Shown here: in pieces, positions 22,721 through 22,722 of the stretch
How the letters are laid out: every line of letters starts with the position of its first letter
Position numbering within the stretch: position 1 is the first letter of the stretch
Origin: JADLEX01 sp964586775
Lineage (GTDB): Bacteria > Lernaellota > Lernaellaia > JACKCT01
DNA length: 22,722 bases
Direction: 5' to 3'
NCBI GenBank assembly: GCA_964586775.1
Contig: CAZPJD010000069.1
Span: 1 to 22,722 of the forward strand
Translations under genes and position numbers: made by a program
The notes under the pieces: model-generated
What the model saw: only the letters and a program-made list of their open reading frames with translations
Told to the model about the DNA's origin: nothing
The model's database searches: none

Positions 22721-22722
22721 CC
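22704..22722 (+). CDS. possible start of a plus-strand gene running off the right edge
   Basis: GAGGA at 22695-22699 lies 4 bases before an ATG, followed by M-R-T-L-M-A, which could begin a signal peptide. Only six codons are visible. It would be divergent from the operon, making 22415-22703 a shared control region. It excludes the minus-strand alternative at the same place. Confidence 0.25.

Overview
The window is high-GC bacterial DNA with long, tightly packed genes. Lipoprotein signals, an Asp-repeat lipoprotein linker, a TonB/AgmX-type C-terminal domain, a DUF3108 protein and a bacterial-type IspG suggest a Gram-negative bacterium. The Asp-rich secreted lipoprotein fits a deltaproteobacterial or Myxococcota-like lineage, but this is inference and no rRNA is present.

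Left part (1-6971). A plus-strand run holds the end of an AgmX/PglI-type protein, a TPR lipoprotein starting in a 4-base overlap with it, and a DUF3108 periplasmic protein. After a gene-free stretch of about 360 bases comes a minus-strand lipoprotein. It has an Asp-rich tether, two Ig-like segments and what looks like a BPI/TULIP-type lipid-binding fold, and a good sigma70 promoter precedes it. Then, on the plus strand, come a TVP38/TMEM64 (VTT) membrane protein and ispG.

Right part (6981-22414). Ten minus-strand genes in one run form the striking feature of the window. In transcription order they are: four-helix membrane protein (A); tubulin/FtsZ-superfamily protein (B); 1094-residue Hsp70/actin-type ATPase with a zinc-knuckle N-terminal half (C); membrane-anchored coiled-coil protein (D); vWA lipoprotein with an intact MIDAS motif (E); two proteins with one membrane helix each (F, G); a 1111-residue protein resembling GTPase-associated protein 1 (GAP1) (H); a P-loop GTPase with a Pro-rich N-terminus (I); and a protein with a large extracytoplasmic domain between two membrane helices (J). 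Gaps run from overlap to 42 bases, so this is very probably one operon. A TTGACA -35 box and an AT-rich leader lie upstream.

By the positive-inside rule, B, C, H, I and most of D face the cytoplasm. E, F, most of G and the bulk of J face outwards, and A lies in the membrane. The inferred assembly spans the inner membrane and couples a tubulin-like GTPase, an actin-fold ATPase and a small GTPase to a vWA sensor or adaptor. Families of this kind have been proposed by comparative genomics to form NTPase-centred conflict (defence-type) systems, but no recognisable effector is visible, so the role here is open. The membrane and outer part of G is encoded by DNA of sharply lower GC than its surroundings, which suggests module replacement.
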